Shown here: positions 10,413-22,600 of the stretch, piece after piece
How the letters are laid out: each line of letters begins with the position of its first letter
Numbering within the stretch: the first letter of the stretch is position 1
NCBI GenBank assembly: GCA_030789695.1
Contig: CM061138.1
Coordinates: 181,079,051 to 181,143,050 of the forward strand
Source of the DNA: Scilla litardierei
Lineage: Eukaryota; Streptophyta; Magnoliopsida; Asparagales; Asparagaceae
Direction of reading: 5' to 3'
DNA: 64,000 nt
Translations under genes and position numbers: made by a program
Notes under the pieces: model-generated
What the model saw: the letters and a program-made list of their open reading frames with translations, nothing else
Told to the model about the DNA's origin: nothing
The model's database searches: none

Positions 10413-12009
10413 TGACGTGCGCTTATATTTTATATATTCACGCACGTTTTCTTTTGTGTTTCTCCGTGTTTTCCGCCGTCTCTTATTCGTTTTCGTATAT
10501 TTTCCCGTTTTCTTTCACTTTTCTTTGTTTGTCCATGATTGCAGGAGTTCGACCACGTAGGGGACGTTTTACGATGATATCCCAAGTCCCCGGAGCAACG
10601 GGAGAAGTCACGCGTGATCCAGGGGGTCAAACGGTGAAGTATTCATCTTTCAGCCCCTCACCCGGTCGGTTGGTCGTCTCCAACCGATCGGGTGATGCAC
10701 GCGTGCACCAACCGGTCTCCGCCGCAGCTCACAACGAAGTCACCCGACCGGTTCACAGACCGGTTCAGCGGGGGCTATTCTCTGTTTTCTCGAAGCAAAG
10801 CGCCAACCGATCGGGTGACTCTCACCCGATCGGTTCATCTGTAGCTGAGAAAGATGAGCTGAAGACACGGACGTCGAACCGGCCGATTCACCCGACCGCT
10901 CCAAGATCCAACCGGTCGCTCAAGAACTCACCCGATCGGTTCATGTGATCGGGTGAAAACTCGCCGTTTTCTGATATTTATTTGTAACGGATCAACCGAT
11001 CGGTTGACTTGTCAACCGATCGGTTGACTTGTCAACCGATCGGTTGACTTGTCAACCGATCGGTTGATGCGACGGCCTATATATAGAGCCCCTAGGGTTC
11101 CAGAAACGGGAGTTGCTGTTTTTCTACTGTTTTATTTCCTTGTGACGGCTGTAATTGTTACTCTTTTGTAAGTTTTCAGATCTTTCTAAAATTTTAGTAT
11201 TGTCTTTATTACTCCCTTACTTCCGCATTGCAATTGTCCGATTATGATTTCAACGGTTAAATTTCATTTAGATTGCTTTTTCATGAATTTTTGTGAGTAG
11301 TTCCCAAATCTGGGATTTTGGTGGAAACCCCTTCGGGGGCTCTTCCTGATGCGTCCATAGGGTTAGGAAATCGATAGGGAGTAGGAATCTAACGGTTACG
11401 CGGGGCGTTTCATTGTCATCGGCGGGAAAAAGACCGCCTTTGACCGTCGGGCCAAGGGGGAATAAACTTGGCGGTTGACTCCCTAGCCATAGCTCACGCC
11501 TTTAGCGTAGACGCCAAATCCTAGCACGCGGGAGCGGCAGGATGAGACGTTGGGAGATATCGTTGCGGACTTAGTGCTCCCGGGATCGATCAGTGTTAAT
11601 GGACACGGGAGTGCCCACTGATCGAATCCGGGAAGTCCGGTGTATCATCCTGGGCACCGACCGGAATATCGGGCCCATGGGACGCCGGTACCACTTTCAG
11701 AGGCAACGTCCCACCATTAGACCCTAATCCCGATCGCTATCCATACCTGTTGGCCGTATCAGCGAGAGTCTCTCGTCGGGTTGGAAACCAAAGTCCCGGG
11801 TTTACTTTCTTTTCGTTCTTACGCTTTTATCCCCTTTTGTGACAACCAACCACCGATTCGGGCTAGCTCGCCCCTCGGGGTGATTTAGGTCCTACCTGAC
11901 CCAAGCACAACCTCGCCTCCCTGAGTTCGATATTCCCGCACCCTACACTAACCGTGAAACTTGCGGTAAACGACACCGCGCCACCGCGACGCAAGCGGGG
12001 CGCCGGTCA
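10413..12009 (+). repeat. 3' LTR of the Athila-lineage element
   Basis: It is 1597 bp, 41 bp longer than the 5' LTR. Forty of these are two extra copies of the unit CAACCGATCGGTTGACTTGT (array at about 10993-11067), and one is an extra T near 11165. About twelve substitutions were noted by eye along the rest. Confidence 0.92.
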
Positions 12010-12014
12010 CAACC

Positions 12015-13417
12015 CTACACAAGGGTTAAACTCTCACAAATAGAGTAACGAGCTCTCACAAAGAAAGCTAGGATTTCAATACACAAAGATAAAATAAACT
12101 CTTTTACATATGCTTTGATGAGATGAACTTACTCAATAATGAATGCAAGGCATGGAAGAGTATCTCCAAGTGATGAGATGAACTTGATTGCACTTGGATG
12201 ATTTCCCTTGAGCTTGACTTCAATGCATGAAGAGGAATGTGAGCTCTGAGAAGAAAATGAGAGAGTTTGAGAGTGGCTTAATGATTCTTAATCATATGCA
12301 ATATTAACCAAGAGTTCTAATAGAACTAAGGCCTCTCCTATATATATGAATCTCCTATATATAGGAAGCCACAATAACCCCTCAAAACCAAGCAAAAGGG
12401 CCAAAAGAGAAAATCTACAACTGTTAGATTTTGGCAACTTACGGCTTGGACATGTGACTGTATAAGGATCGACAGTCAACTGATCAACCGCTAGATTATT
12501 CCTAATGACTATAATCTGAGCCAGGACATGCGACTGTAGAAGACTACACGGTTATAATGTGTAGGCACCTGAATAACCTTCAGCAGGCGACTGTCACAAG
12601 GGATGGAAAGGAGCTGAGAAAAAGCAACTTTCGCACTAGCGCCTTCAGACGATTGATGAACATTTATCAGGCGCCTGAAACTAGACAGGCAACTGAAAAC
12701 TCTTCATCAATCGACTGACTCACAAAGTGGGTTGAAGCCCAGAAAATGCAAGTTACGCAATTTGGTACACAGACGACTGTAGGACAATTCCAAGCACCTG
12801 ATGGAAGACAGGCGCCTGAATAATGAACTTTAGTTGTTTGTTCCAAAAGCTCAAGAATGATTCAATAAAAAGTTGACTTGAGCTGTGCACAACAGTCGGC
12901 TGTAGAAGGCTGGCTAGGCGCTTGGAATCACCTAGTCGCATGTCCTTCCTTCAGCAGTCGCCTGTTGGAGAGCCAAAAATTCCAGTTTGAGTTTTTGGCA
13001 AGCCGAACCTATAGGGTTGGACTCTATAATTGTCCTAAGGCTCACTAAGAATGAAAATGCATATGCATGAATGAGCAGTCCATCTATCAAGGCATTACAA
13101 GATCATCTGACTCAAAAAGAGAAAATCAATTAAATAAAATATTACATGGATTACAATTGCTTTCCTCATAGTCTAATCTTCAATCTTGATGCTCCCTATC
13201 ATCTTCCAAGATTTGGCACCTCTTGATGAGCTTCTCTTCATCAAGATCCAAGCTTTGGCTATACTCCTCTTGATGTCCATCCTTGCACCAAGCTATTAGT
13301 CTCCAAATCATGCTATTCTTCATTTGATAATCATGAGACTAAAACATGAGAGTCATTAGCAACACCATAATGTTGCTATCATCATCAAAATAATATTAGA
13401 AACACCAATACCTAACA
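12015..13417 (-). mobile_element. Copia-like (SIRE-type) LTR fragment
   Basis: On the minus strand it starts TGTTAGGTATTGG (at 13417). Two TATATATAGGA-like promoter motifs occur around 12340-12365. U3 carries many short palindromic or near-palindromic motifs such as CAGGCGCCTGA and CGACTGT (12450-12960). The left end was interrupted by the Athila insertion and is uncertain. There are no coding domains. Confidence 0.5.
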
Positions 13418-13534
13418 AAAAACCTTTGAGATAATCTTAGAAATAGTCAAGGTGAAATCTTGAGAGATATTGTTCAAGAATTGGCCAAAGAAAATTGCTT
13501 AAAAGCTTTTCAAAATGAAAATAGATTTTTGGCT

Positions 13535-13538
<4 letters not shown>

Positions 13539-13582
<44 letters not shown>
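13539..13582. repeat. (GA)22 microsatellite
   Basis: An uninterrupted GA dinucleotide run of about 44 bp in the sequence between two LTR-like fragments. Confidence 0.95.
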
Positions 13583-13584
<2 letters not shown>

Positions 13585-14330
13585 AATGCTTTGAATGTTA
13601 TTGAATGCTTGGAAATTTTATCATGAAATGCTTTTAATAACTACAGCCAACTACGAGTATTTATAAACCATTTTATGTTCAAATTTGTTCTCAAAATTGC
13701 ACTTGCAATGGTTTAAAAACAAAATCCCGTAAAATCTGAAAATGTGTTTTATTTTTGTCGTTAAGTCAAAATAGTCGACAGCCGTTCTTCTAATAATCGA
13801 CTACCCAATCAATTGCGGTCGACTACCAGCAAAGCTGCAGTCGACTACCAACAAAGCTGCAGTCGACTCTTTTGGGGTGCAGAGTACACATCCCATCCCC
13901 CATTCAAAATAGTCCACTTCTATTGAGAAGGAGCCGACTACAATTCGGATACAAGGGTTTTTGGCTTTAAAATCAACTCAAATTCATTCAAAACTTTTTC
14001 AAAATAATTTTGCAAGTTTAAAATATGTTGTAAAACTTTTGTGTGTTTGTGTAGCTCTAATCCTTTGGCCTACAAATATTCTAAGAGCATGAATGTAAAT
14101 TACATCAAAAATACCATGTTTGGCTTCTTTGATGCATTCCATAGCTACATATTCATACCTTAGTTTCATCTTAATCCTTTGGCTTGGTTTGAGCTTCCAC
14201 ACTTCTCTTGATCTTCATTGACTTGCATTGGCTTTGGGTATCGTTGGATCAAGCTTTTGAGTCTTCAATTTGAGTTATGCTGACTTTTGTTGACTTCTTG
14301 ATTTTGAAGCTTATTTGCTTGGCTTTATGA
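13583..14330 (-). mobile_element. Second copia-like LTR-derived fragment
   Basis: Read on the minus strand it has a U3-like region with repeated GTCGAC palindromes (about 13770-13870; GCAGTCGACTAC appears several times) followed by a TATA box (TTTATAAATACTCG, about 13655-13668). This is the layout of a SIRE-type LTR. Ends were not identified. Confidence 0.4.
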
Positions 14331-14849
14331 ATCCTACACACTTGACAGTGAGATTAGTAATAATCATTTGTTTCGTCATCAAAACATCATTAGGGGTACT
14401 CCATATCCAACATATGCTTCCATGTAGAAGCTTCTCAGCGAGTTGGTATATAAACGTGTTCTCTAATAAGCACATGTGCACTATTTCATGATGCCTCCAC
14501 ATCAAAAGACTAGGAGACCAGCTGTTACCACCTTAATGACAAAGATCAGTACACACTGCACACTGATTTATCCGGAATGTCAATATCAGGTCGTAATATT
14601 CATACGACCATGAACATTATAGATTATGCTTAAGTGAATCGTTAGGCCTCATTATCATAATCTCATTATGATCCTAATCTACACACACAATCCAAGAACC
14701 TTATATATACAATTATACATTAATGTAGAAATATACATATTTATATCAATAAATTACAAAGATAATGAATACCATATATCATACTATTATTTTGAATAAG
14801 ATGAGTCAATTACAATAATAATCATAATAATGGTATACATTTCCCAACA
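14331..14849 (-). mobile_element. LTR-like fragment ending TGTTGGGAAATG on the minus strand
   Basis: The right end reads CCCAACA, giving a minus-strand start of TGTTGGGAAATGTATACC. It shares an opening pattern and the phrase around TTAGAGAAC with the LTR at 1-709, so the two are probably related. The left end is not defined. No protein is encoded. Confidence 0.4.
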
Positions 14850-15226
14850 TCTATAACCAATCCATCGCCTCCACCTATTATAAACTCACGACTTGTATCA
14901 TTTCCCCTACTTTCGCACCATACTTCGTTGATCACTAGTGAACTCAAGCAAAAGTTCTTCCTTGATGGCCTCGATGATGGCTAAGGCTGCCTTAAGCATT
15001 ACTGCAACACATGACATTCGTTCCAACCCTGGTTTCAAGCACCAGCTAAAAAGCATGATGAATTTTGGTTTCAGTCACTAGCTAAAAGTACTTTGATTAT
15101 ATGTTCACAATAGCAACAAAATATTAGCATACAAGTCTCAGGGACCAGTAGTGTATTTGAGACTGCAAATCTCCTGGGTTTCAAAGACAACACGCTCGAA
15201 AAGAAAAATTCATAGGAGGCATATTT
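14850..15226 (-). other. 3' flank of the OTU gene
   Basis: This is the region just downstream of the OTU stop codon; it should include the 3' UTR. No canonical AATAAA was identified on the minus strand close to the stop, and no other gene or repeat was recognised. Confidence 0.5.
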
Positions 15227-15367
15227 TCAAACGAGCAAATCGTAATGGTTTTTTCCACTGTACACCAACCGAACCGGCATCCTCTGCTTGCCCTTCCTGG
15301 ATTTCTTGCTGAACTCAGATCCATATTCTGCAATGGGAATAAAACCATTGCCCTGCGTTCTCGCGTG
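15227..15367 (-). CDS. OTU gene, coding exon 8 (catalytic histidine and stop)
   Basis: Acceptor TTAACAG|CACG; encodes the GFIPIAEYG strand, a basic KKSRKGKQR segment and the C-terminal NHYDLLV with the catalytic His205. It ends at TGA (15227-15229). Confidence 0.93.
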   Translation of the reverse strand, partial: HARTQGNGFIPIAEYGSEFSKKSRKGKQRMPVRLVYSGKNHYDLLV

Positions 15368-16601
15368 CTGTTAACAAAATGACATGCATTTCATCAGTAG
15401 GAAACTTGAGAGAAGCCGTTTATATATATAGGAAGATATAAAAATGCGGGTATGTCCAGCGATGGTTAAATTGAAGATGGCAGAATCCATGAAAAACTTG
15501 CTTGTGATCAGAGATGTCTGCATGTTTGAAGATGACTGCAACATGATCCGAAGATGGTTTTCTTTTGTGCATGTGATTCGGTTCAGTGGATCGTGCACGT
15601 TACTCATTTGAAGGAGGAGGATCTTTCGGAGGAGGAGATGATAATGATGGCATCCGCCAGATGTTCTAGTGAATCATAAACAAATTCCATAACTCTATAA
15701 TTAAATATTCGTCAGTTTTGTTTGGCATTGCTAATGTAAGTGATAAGTGCATTTTCAGAGACAACGAATGTTTGGTTACCAATTTTAAAAAAATTTAACA
15801 TAAGCAAAAGCCAGAAAGCTGCTTTTTGATAAGCTATTTTTTGGCTACTCATGTAAAAGCCAAAAACCAACTCCCCACCCCCAAATGGTATCACCTATCT
15901 AAAACCGAAACTTTTTATTTTTTATCACCTTCCCCTTTTCTTCCCTCTAGCTATATTTAAAAAACTCCACCCACCCCCCCCCCCCCCCCCCCCCCGGGCC
16001 CCCCGCCCCCCGCACACACAAAATGCATATTAGAACCTTACTCAAACATTTTAACTTATACTAGAAATAACCAGTGCACACACGGCGCAGAAAAAAACCC
16101 CACGATCAGGATGCGGTGCAGCGCGCAGCCGAAAAGTAGCGAGAAGTGTGGGTGGGTGTGCCGATATCGTCGGAGGGTAAAAGGTGCAAAAGGCAAACAC
16201 GTAAATAAGTGGCCTGGGGGTGTTTTTTGGGTTTTGGGGGGGAATAAGTGGTTTGGGGGGGTTTATTATGGGGGATGATGACTTGGCAGGGTTTGTCCCA
16301 GTCACAATGTGAATGGGACAAACGAAGTCAGCATCCCTCTTTTGTATAATAAATTCATCTTAGGTACATGTAGTTTTAAATTACCAAATACCCAACTTAT
16401 CTAGAAGGCCTATAAAAAGTACTTCTAGGTAAGTGTTTTTCCATGACTTTGGTAGAAGCAAAAGCAAAGTCAAACACATTCTAATGGAATTAAACAGGCT
16501 TTTTAGAAAAGGTGGCTGAATAAAAAGCTGAAAAAAAGCTGAAGAAAGAAAAGAAAGAAAAGGAGGACATGAGTGCAAGTGCAGAAACCCCCACCCACCC
16601 A

Positions 16602-16649
<48 letters not shown>

Positions 16650-19600
16650 CCGCCGGGAAAGGAAAAAAAATAACTGTACGATGTTATAAAAAGTAACTTT
16701 CAAAAATAAGATCTTTGACATCTCTGAGGTCACTAATCCGTATTTCAAGCTTCCATCAAGATCACTCAAAGAATAGCATATGAAAGTACAAGATAAATGG
16801 TATTCTACAATTGAGAAATACCTCTTGCTCAGGAATATACACAACGATTGGCTGATGGATTAACTTTGATAGAACCTGAAATGGATAACACATGGATGTA
16901 ATGTCTAATTGAAAAAAAAAAATAGAATAGGCTCATGGAAAATTAACTGAAATGCTTTGAAATCTTAAAAAATTGCTGGCATTTGCAATATATGTAAAAG
17001 GAATATAACAATAAATGCCACGTCAGCATAGGATCTTTGATAAGGTGAAAAATTCAACATTGCGCTAGCAGATACATGTCAAATTTCTACACTTCAAAGT
17101 AGAGTAAGATAATAGCCAACTTCTAGCCTTCTGTGCTGAAGCTTCTCAACTATGAGTCATTCGGCACTACCAAGCTCATTCCCATGAGGAAAAAGAAACT
17201 TAAATTGTAATGGCAATATGGTTCACCATGAAATTGGCTTGGTCTGCCAACCTAGCCCCATTATGAACATCAGTGAAACATCTTCCTAATATCAGATGAA
17301 GCAAGCAAGCTAGAGCAGGTGCTGCTTGCATGTTGCGATTGTAAGTAATCATCATTATTTCAAACTGCAATTGCGAATATAGGTAACCATCATTAGTTCA
17401 AATCGCAAGGTCAATGAAAGAAACGGTTTTAAACAAATCAATCAATTATATAATATGCACACATTATTCTCCTTTTTTTGCATCATCACTTTGATGCGAT
17501 CCGGAAGAGAATTGGGAATAATTTTAGTGGTTTGTAATAGATTTGTGGAAAAAGATACGATTTTTATTGGATCTCAAAGGAAAATGACAAGATAACTGAC
17601 CTCTTTCGAGACGAGGCCGCTCTCCTAGCTTTTAATTCGAGACAAAAGCTGTAACTCTCCTCAAACTGGGGTTCTATCCAACTCCTAGTGGATTCACTTC
17701 ACAAAATTCAACATGAATCCCTAACCCAAGCCACCTCCTAATTATAATCCATGTTTCAGTCCAGAATTACAGAAATTACGAAAATGCCCCCATAAAGCCC
17801 AAAATTACGAAATTACCCCTGGTCAGCCCCTTGCTTTGCCGCACCACTGTCGAGCCTTCATCGCCTCCTTTGAAACGTCACGATCGCATCATTACTCCCC
17901 AAAAAAGGCACATTTTCCTTAAGGTGAAAGTCTGGAAACTATTGCTACTGAATAACGCCAAAAGGTTCTCAAGTACCATCATAGTCAGGGAGTCTTCTCT
18001 AGTGGATCAACACGTCCCTGATCCCTGCATTTCCTCGACTAATCCCCTTTAACTCTAGTGGCTCCAAGATCACCTCCATATCCTCAGTCAATGTAGGTGG
18101 TGACACAGATGAATGTGTGTGATCTCCAACAGACTGACGCATTTGTAATACATGAAAAACTAGATGTATGATAGATGTCGGCGGTAACTTCAATTTGTAG
18201 GTAACCGGTCCAATCCTGGCCTCTATCCCATAGGGCCCAAAGTATCTGGCCGTTAATTTCTCGTTACGCTTGTGGGCCAATGATCTCTGGCGGTATGGCC
18301 TCGGCTTCAAGTAAACTATGTCTCCCACTGGAAACTAGACTTCTCTTTTATGCTCATCCGTCTTCTTCTTCATAATTTGTTGCGCTCTAGTCAAGTGCCA
18401 TTTCAACTCCTCGAAGACCATGTCCCTCTCCTCTAGGTATTGCTTAACATGTGACACCGGTATCAAGCTATGGCCCTAGTGTAGCAGATGTGGAGGATTG
18501 CGCACATATAAAATCTTGAAAGGTGTGGTCTGTGTAGATGTATGATAGGACGTGTTGTACCAATATTCCGCCCACGCCAGCCATTCGCCCATAGATTGGA
18601 AGTCTCCGAAACGAAACAACGCAGGTATGTCTCTATGCTCCTGTTGACGACCTCAGTCTAGCCGTCAGTATGTGGATGATAAGCTGTGATCCTCTTAATA
18701 ACAGTCACATGCATCCTGAAAAGCTCTCTCCAAAAGTGGCTTAGAAACAATCGATCCTTACTGGACACAATGGACTCTGAAACCCCATGCAACCCCATTA
18801 TCTCCTTCATGAAAGCCGCTGCAAGTGCCACCGCGGTGTAGTGATGTCGAAGAGCCACTAAATAAGCATACCTGCTAAGGCACCATAACACGTATAACTA
18901 AAACCCCGTCTGATCTCGGCAGCACTTCAATGAAGTCGATGGTAATCTCCTCCCAGACCGGTCAGGCAATGACAATAGTTGTAGTAATCCTGCTGGGGGC
19001 CACCGCTAAATATTTATGACGCTGATAAACATCACAATTGGCCACCATCTGGGCCACATCTCTCCATGCCCAATATAGCTCCTTGGCCATCCGTTGATAA
19101 GTCGGTTCTACCTCAGAATGTCCCCAAATAGCACTGCCATAGAACTTTTGAAAGATAACTGGAATATGAGTGGAAGTCCTCGGCAACACTAAATGTTCCT
19201 GGTACAACATTCTTTGCCCCTCCAAGGAAAACCCGGGTACTCCGTCGATCCTTGTAGCAAGTCAACCCAAATCGTCGCCAATCCTTCATCAGCCTTAATC
19301 TCACGCAGTAAGGCAGGGGTGGCAAAATAGACCCGACCCGACCCGAACCCGGCCTCTTGGGTCGGGTATGGGTAGGGGCCAATCCGGGTCGGGTCGAATT
19401 CGGGTCAACCCGACCGACCCGGATAAAAATCCGGGTCGGGTACGGGTTTGAACCCTCGACCCGGTTGATCCGAATTTGACCCGTATTTTTACTCTTTTCA
19501 CCCCAAACCCGACCCGGACCCGACCCGAACCCGACCTTTTTTGTAAAATAATCACTCTTTCACACTAAACCCGGCTCGTACCCGACCCGTAAGACAAACC

Positions 19601-22600
19601 GGGTCGGGTACGGGTCACCCGGGTTACGGCCGGGTCGGGTACGGGTATCCGAACCCTGACCCGAATTTAATTCTGGTCGGGTTCGGGTTTACCCTTATTC
19701 GGGTCGGGTCAAACCTGACCCGACCCAAACCCGACCCGACCCGACCCGTTTGCCACCCCTACAGTAAGGGCTCCTAAACAAGCATCGCTGGCACAGATAA
19801 AGCCGCCAACTGTGCATCCTCACCTCGACGCGACAGAGCATCTACTGACGTGTTCTCCAGACTAGGCATGTGTTGTATCTCGAAGTCATACCCCAGAAGT
19901 TTGGATAACCACTGCTGATTCTCCTTTGTAAACATGCTGCTCCAATAAATATTTAAGGCTCCGCTGATCTGTGCGCACAATAAACCATCTACCAAGCAAG
20001 TAAGGCATATACTTCCGCACTGCTAATACAATGGCCATCAGCTCGTGCTCATACGCAGATTTGAGCTGTGCTCAAGCTGTTAAAACTAGGCTAAAGCCAC
20101 AGACCTCTAGTAGTGCATCAATACAGCACCTAACCCCATAACCAGAGACATCTGCCTATACCACAAATGGTCTGCTGAAATCAGAAAGAGAGAGCACTGG
20201 TACGCTAGACATGGCCCGATTCAAAGCCTCAAAAGCTCGAGTCGCCTCCTCTACCCACTGAAAATTATCCTTCCTAAGCTGCTTTGTCAGTGGCCAGGCG
20301 ATGGTGATGTATCCTTTGACGAACTTCATGTAATACCCCGTCAGCCCCAAGAATCCTCGTAAGACACGTAAGGTGGTTGGTAGTGGCCAGTCTAGCATCA
20401 CTGTAATTTCGATCTATCAGCTGACACCCCCTCTGCAGAGACCACATATCCCAAATACTCTACCCTCAACTGTGTAAAGAGGCAATTCTTGTTGGCGTAC
20501 AACTGGTGGTCATGCAGCTCTTGTAGTACTATCTACAAGTGTCCCACATGCTCTTCCATGGATCGGCTATACACCAAAATGTCGTTAAAAACACCAGGAC
20601 GAATTTCCACAAGTAAGTGTGGAAGACCTTGTTCATGAGAGCCTGGAAGGTGGCAATGGCATTAGTCAAGCCGAAAGACAACCAAAAACTTGTAGTGGCC
20701 CTCATGTCTCCTGAAAGCTGTCCTGGACACATCTACAGCTTGCATCACACCTGATCAAATGATTTCCCGACTTCAAATTGATCTTGGAAAAAACTGTTGC
20801 CCCATGCAACTCGTCTAAGAGCTCGTCGATTATAGGAATATGAAATTTATCAGACACCATCTCCTTATTCAGCGCCATGTAATCTAACGCAAAATCTTCA
20901 GTTGTCATCCTTCTTTTTCATCAACAGGATCAGGCTAGAAAAAGGACTCACACTGGGTTGTATCACGTCGGCTTGTATCATCTCCCCAACCATCCAATCG
21001 ATCTTGTCCTTCTGTACCTATGGATATCGATAGGGCCACACGATGATGTGTGAGACCACATCTCGCTAGACGATGGCATGCTCGTGGTCCCGTGGGGGAG
21101 GAAGTCCACGAGACGTCTTGAACACTCCCTCAAAGCGGATCGGAATCTGCTGCAATTCTGTGAGAATCTCATGCTCTTTCTCTCCATCCTCAACTACGAA
21201 GCCCTACAACTCTAGTAAGAAACCTCCGCCCTCTGGCTGGATGGCCTTTGACATGCCATGATCGACACAAGTTAGGATCACCATGGAGAGTGACGGTCTT
21301 CCTCCTTCCTGAAACTCCATTTGCAACTTCCAATTGATATTTGTGTTCCCCAAAGACTGCAGACACCTCATGCATAAGATCACGTCTGTACTCCCCATGT
21401 CCAAGGAAAGGAATTCCTCGACGACTTGAACACCCTGGAAAGTCAAAAGAAGCCAGAGGCACACTCCTTTGCTCTGCTCCACCTTCATGGTCCACATCAT
21501 CACTTCAAAACTCATCGTGTCATCAAGATGTAGCCCCTTCTAATCACCACCCGGCTGGAGATGAAATTGTGGATGGTCCCACTGTAAATCAATACCGTGA
21601 CCTGATCTGATAATCCCTCGACCAACTTCACGATGTGGTTCGGAGTGAACCCCACCACGGAGTTTAATAAAACCTCCACGTCTAAATGGGGATGCTCATG
21701 ATCTGTTATCTCCTCTGCATCTGCCTCCACAACCAATTCGTCCTCATCCTCATCATCCATTATCAGTAACTGGAGGGTGTGATCGCCACATCGATGCCCT
21801 AGGGTAAACTTCTAATTGCAACGAAAGCAAACCCTTCGCCCTTTTGTCCTTCGTCTCAGCTTTTGTCACGCGCATGAATTGTCCTCCTGATCGTGCCTCA
21901 CAATCCTTCTCCTTACTAGCATGGGTACCTTCTGATGGTGCCTTCTGCCCTCCTGCCTAAACCTGACTGCGAAAAGTAATTCCGCCCCAGGCTCTTTTGG
22001 CCCGCCGCTTCTCTAGTAGTTGGTCATCTATCATCTGGGCTAACTTCATCGTGTCCAACAGTCCTCTCGGTCGATGTATGCGTAGCTCTGCATTGATGGT
22101 TGCCTTAAGGCCGTTCATGAAACTCCCCTCCAAGGACTCCTTAGACAATCCCACCACTCGACCTAATAGCATCTTAAACTTCTTAATGTATTCCCCAACG
22201 GTACTCTCCTGTCTGAGGACAAAGAGCTGTTCATGTAGACTTCCACTGGGTGTCACGAAATTTGTGAATCATGCAGTCCTTAAATTCCTTCCATGAACAC
22301 AGGGACGTAACTACCCTTGGCTTGCCCTGGGCAAGACAAAATAAAACCTTTTTATATATTGCAACATGTTTGCTCATAAGCTCAGTTAGTTAGAGTGGGT
22401 TGCTTATAACACCAAGTTCGCAGTATCGAGACCCGCCTTGGTCATATTTTAAATTTACAAAAAATTTCCTCAGTCTTAAAATTCTAAATTAGGTTTTGCA
22501 TAAAAAACCTCTGTATAAATTTCTTTACAAAACATTGCAAGTTGGTTTTCATTTATTAGTATGTACAGAAAATTCTAAAAATAGTTTACCAATTTATCTT

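Larger units (their letters stand above)
1223..12009 (+). mobile_element. Athila-lineage Ty3/gypsy retrotransposon lacking RT, RNase H and integrase
   Basis: The element is complete at both ends: 5' LTR 1223-2778, 3' LTR 10413-12009, and the 5-bp target duplication CAACC at 1218-1222 and 12010-12014. An 18-nt primer-binding site complementary to tRNA-Asp follows the 5' LTR, as in Athila/Calypso elements. The internal part encodes gag-protease and an Athila ORF-1-like protein. The whole RT-RNase H-integrase block expected between them is absent: the typical post-integrase spacer directly follows the protease ORF. By eye the LTRs differ at about a dozen sites outside one 40-bp length change, so insertion is recent. 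It must have been mobilised by enzymes supplied in trans. Confidence 0.9.

Noticed and set aside
19314..19761. GGGTCGGGT repeats as telomere-like sequence
   Set aside because: They are not TTTAGGG-type, occur in both orientations, and are bounded by hAT ends with an 8-bp duplication.
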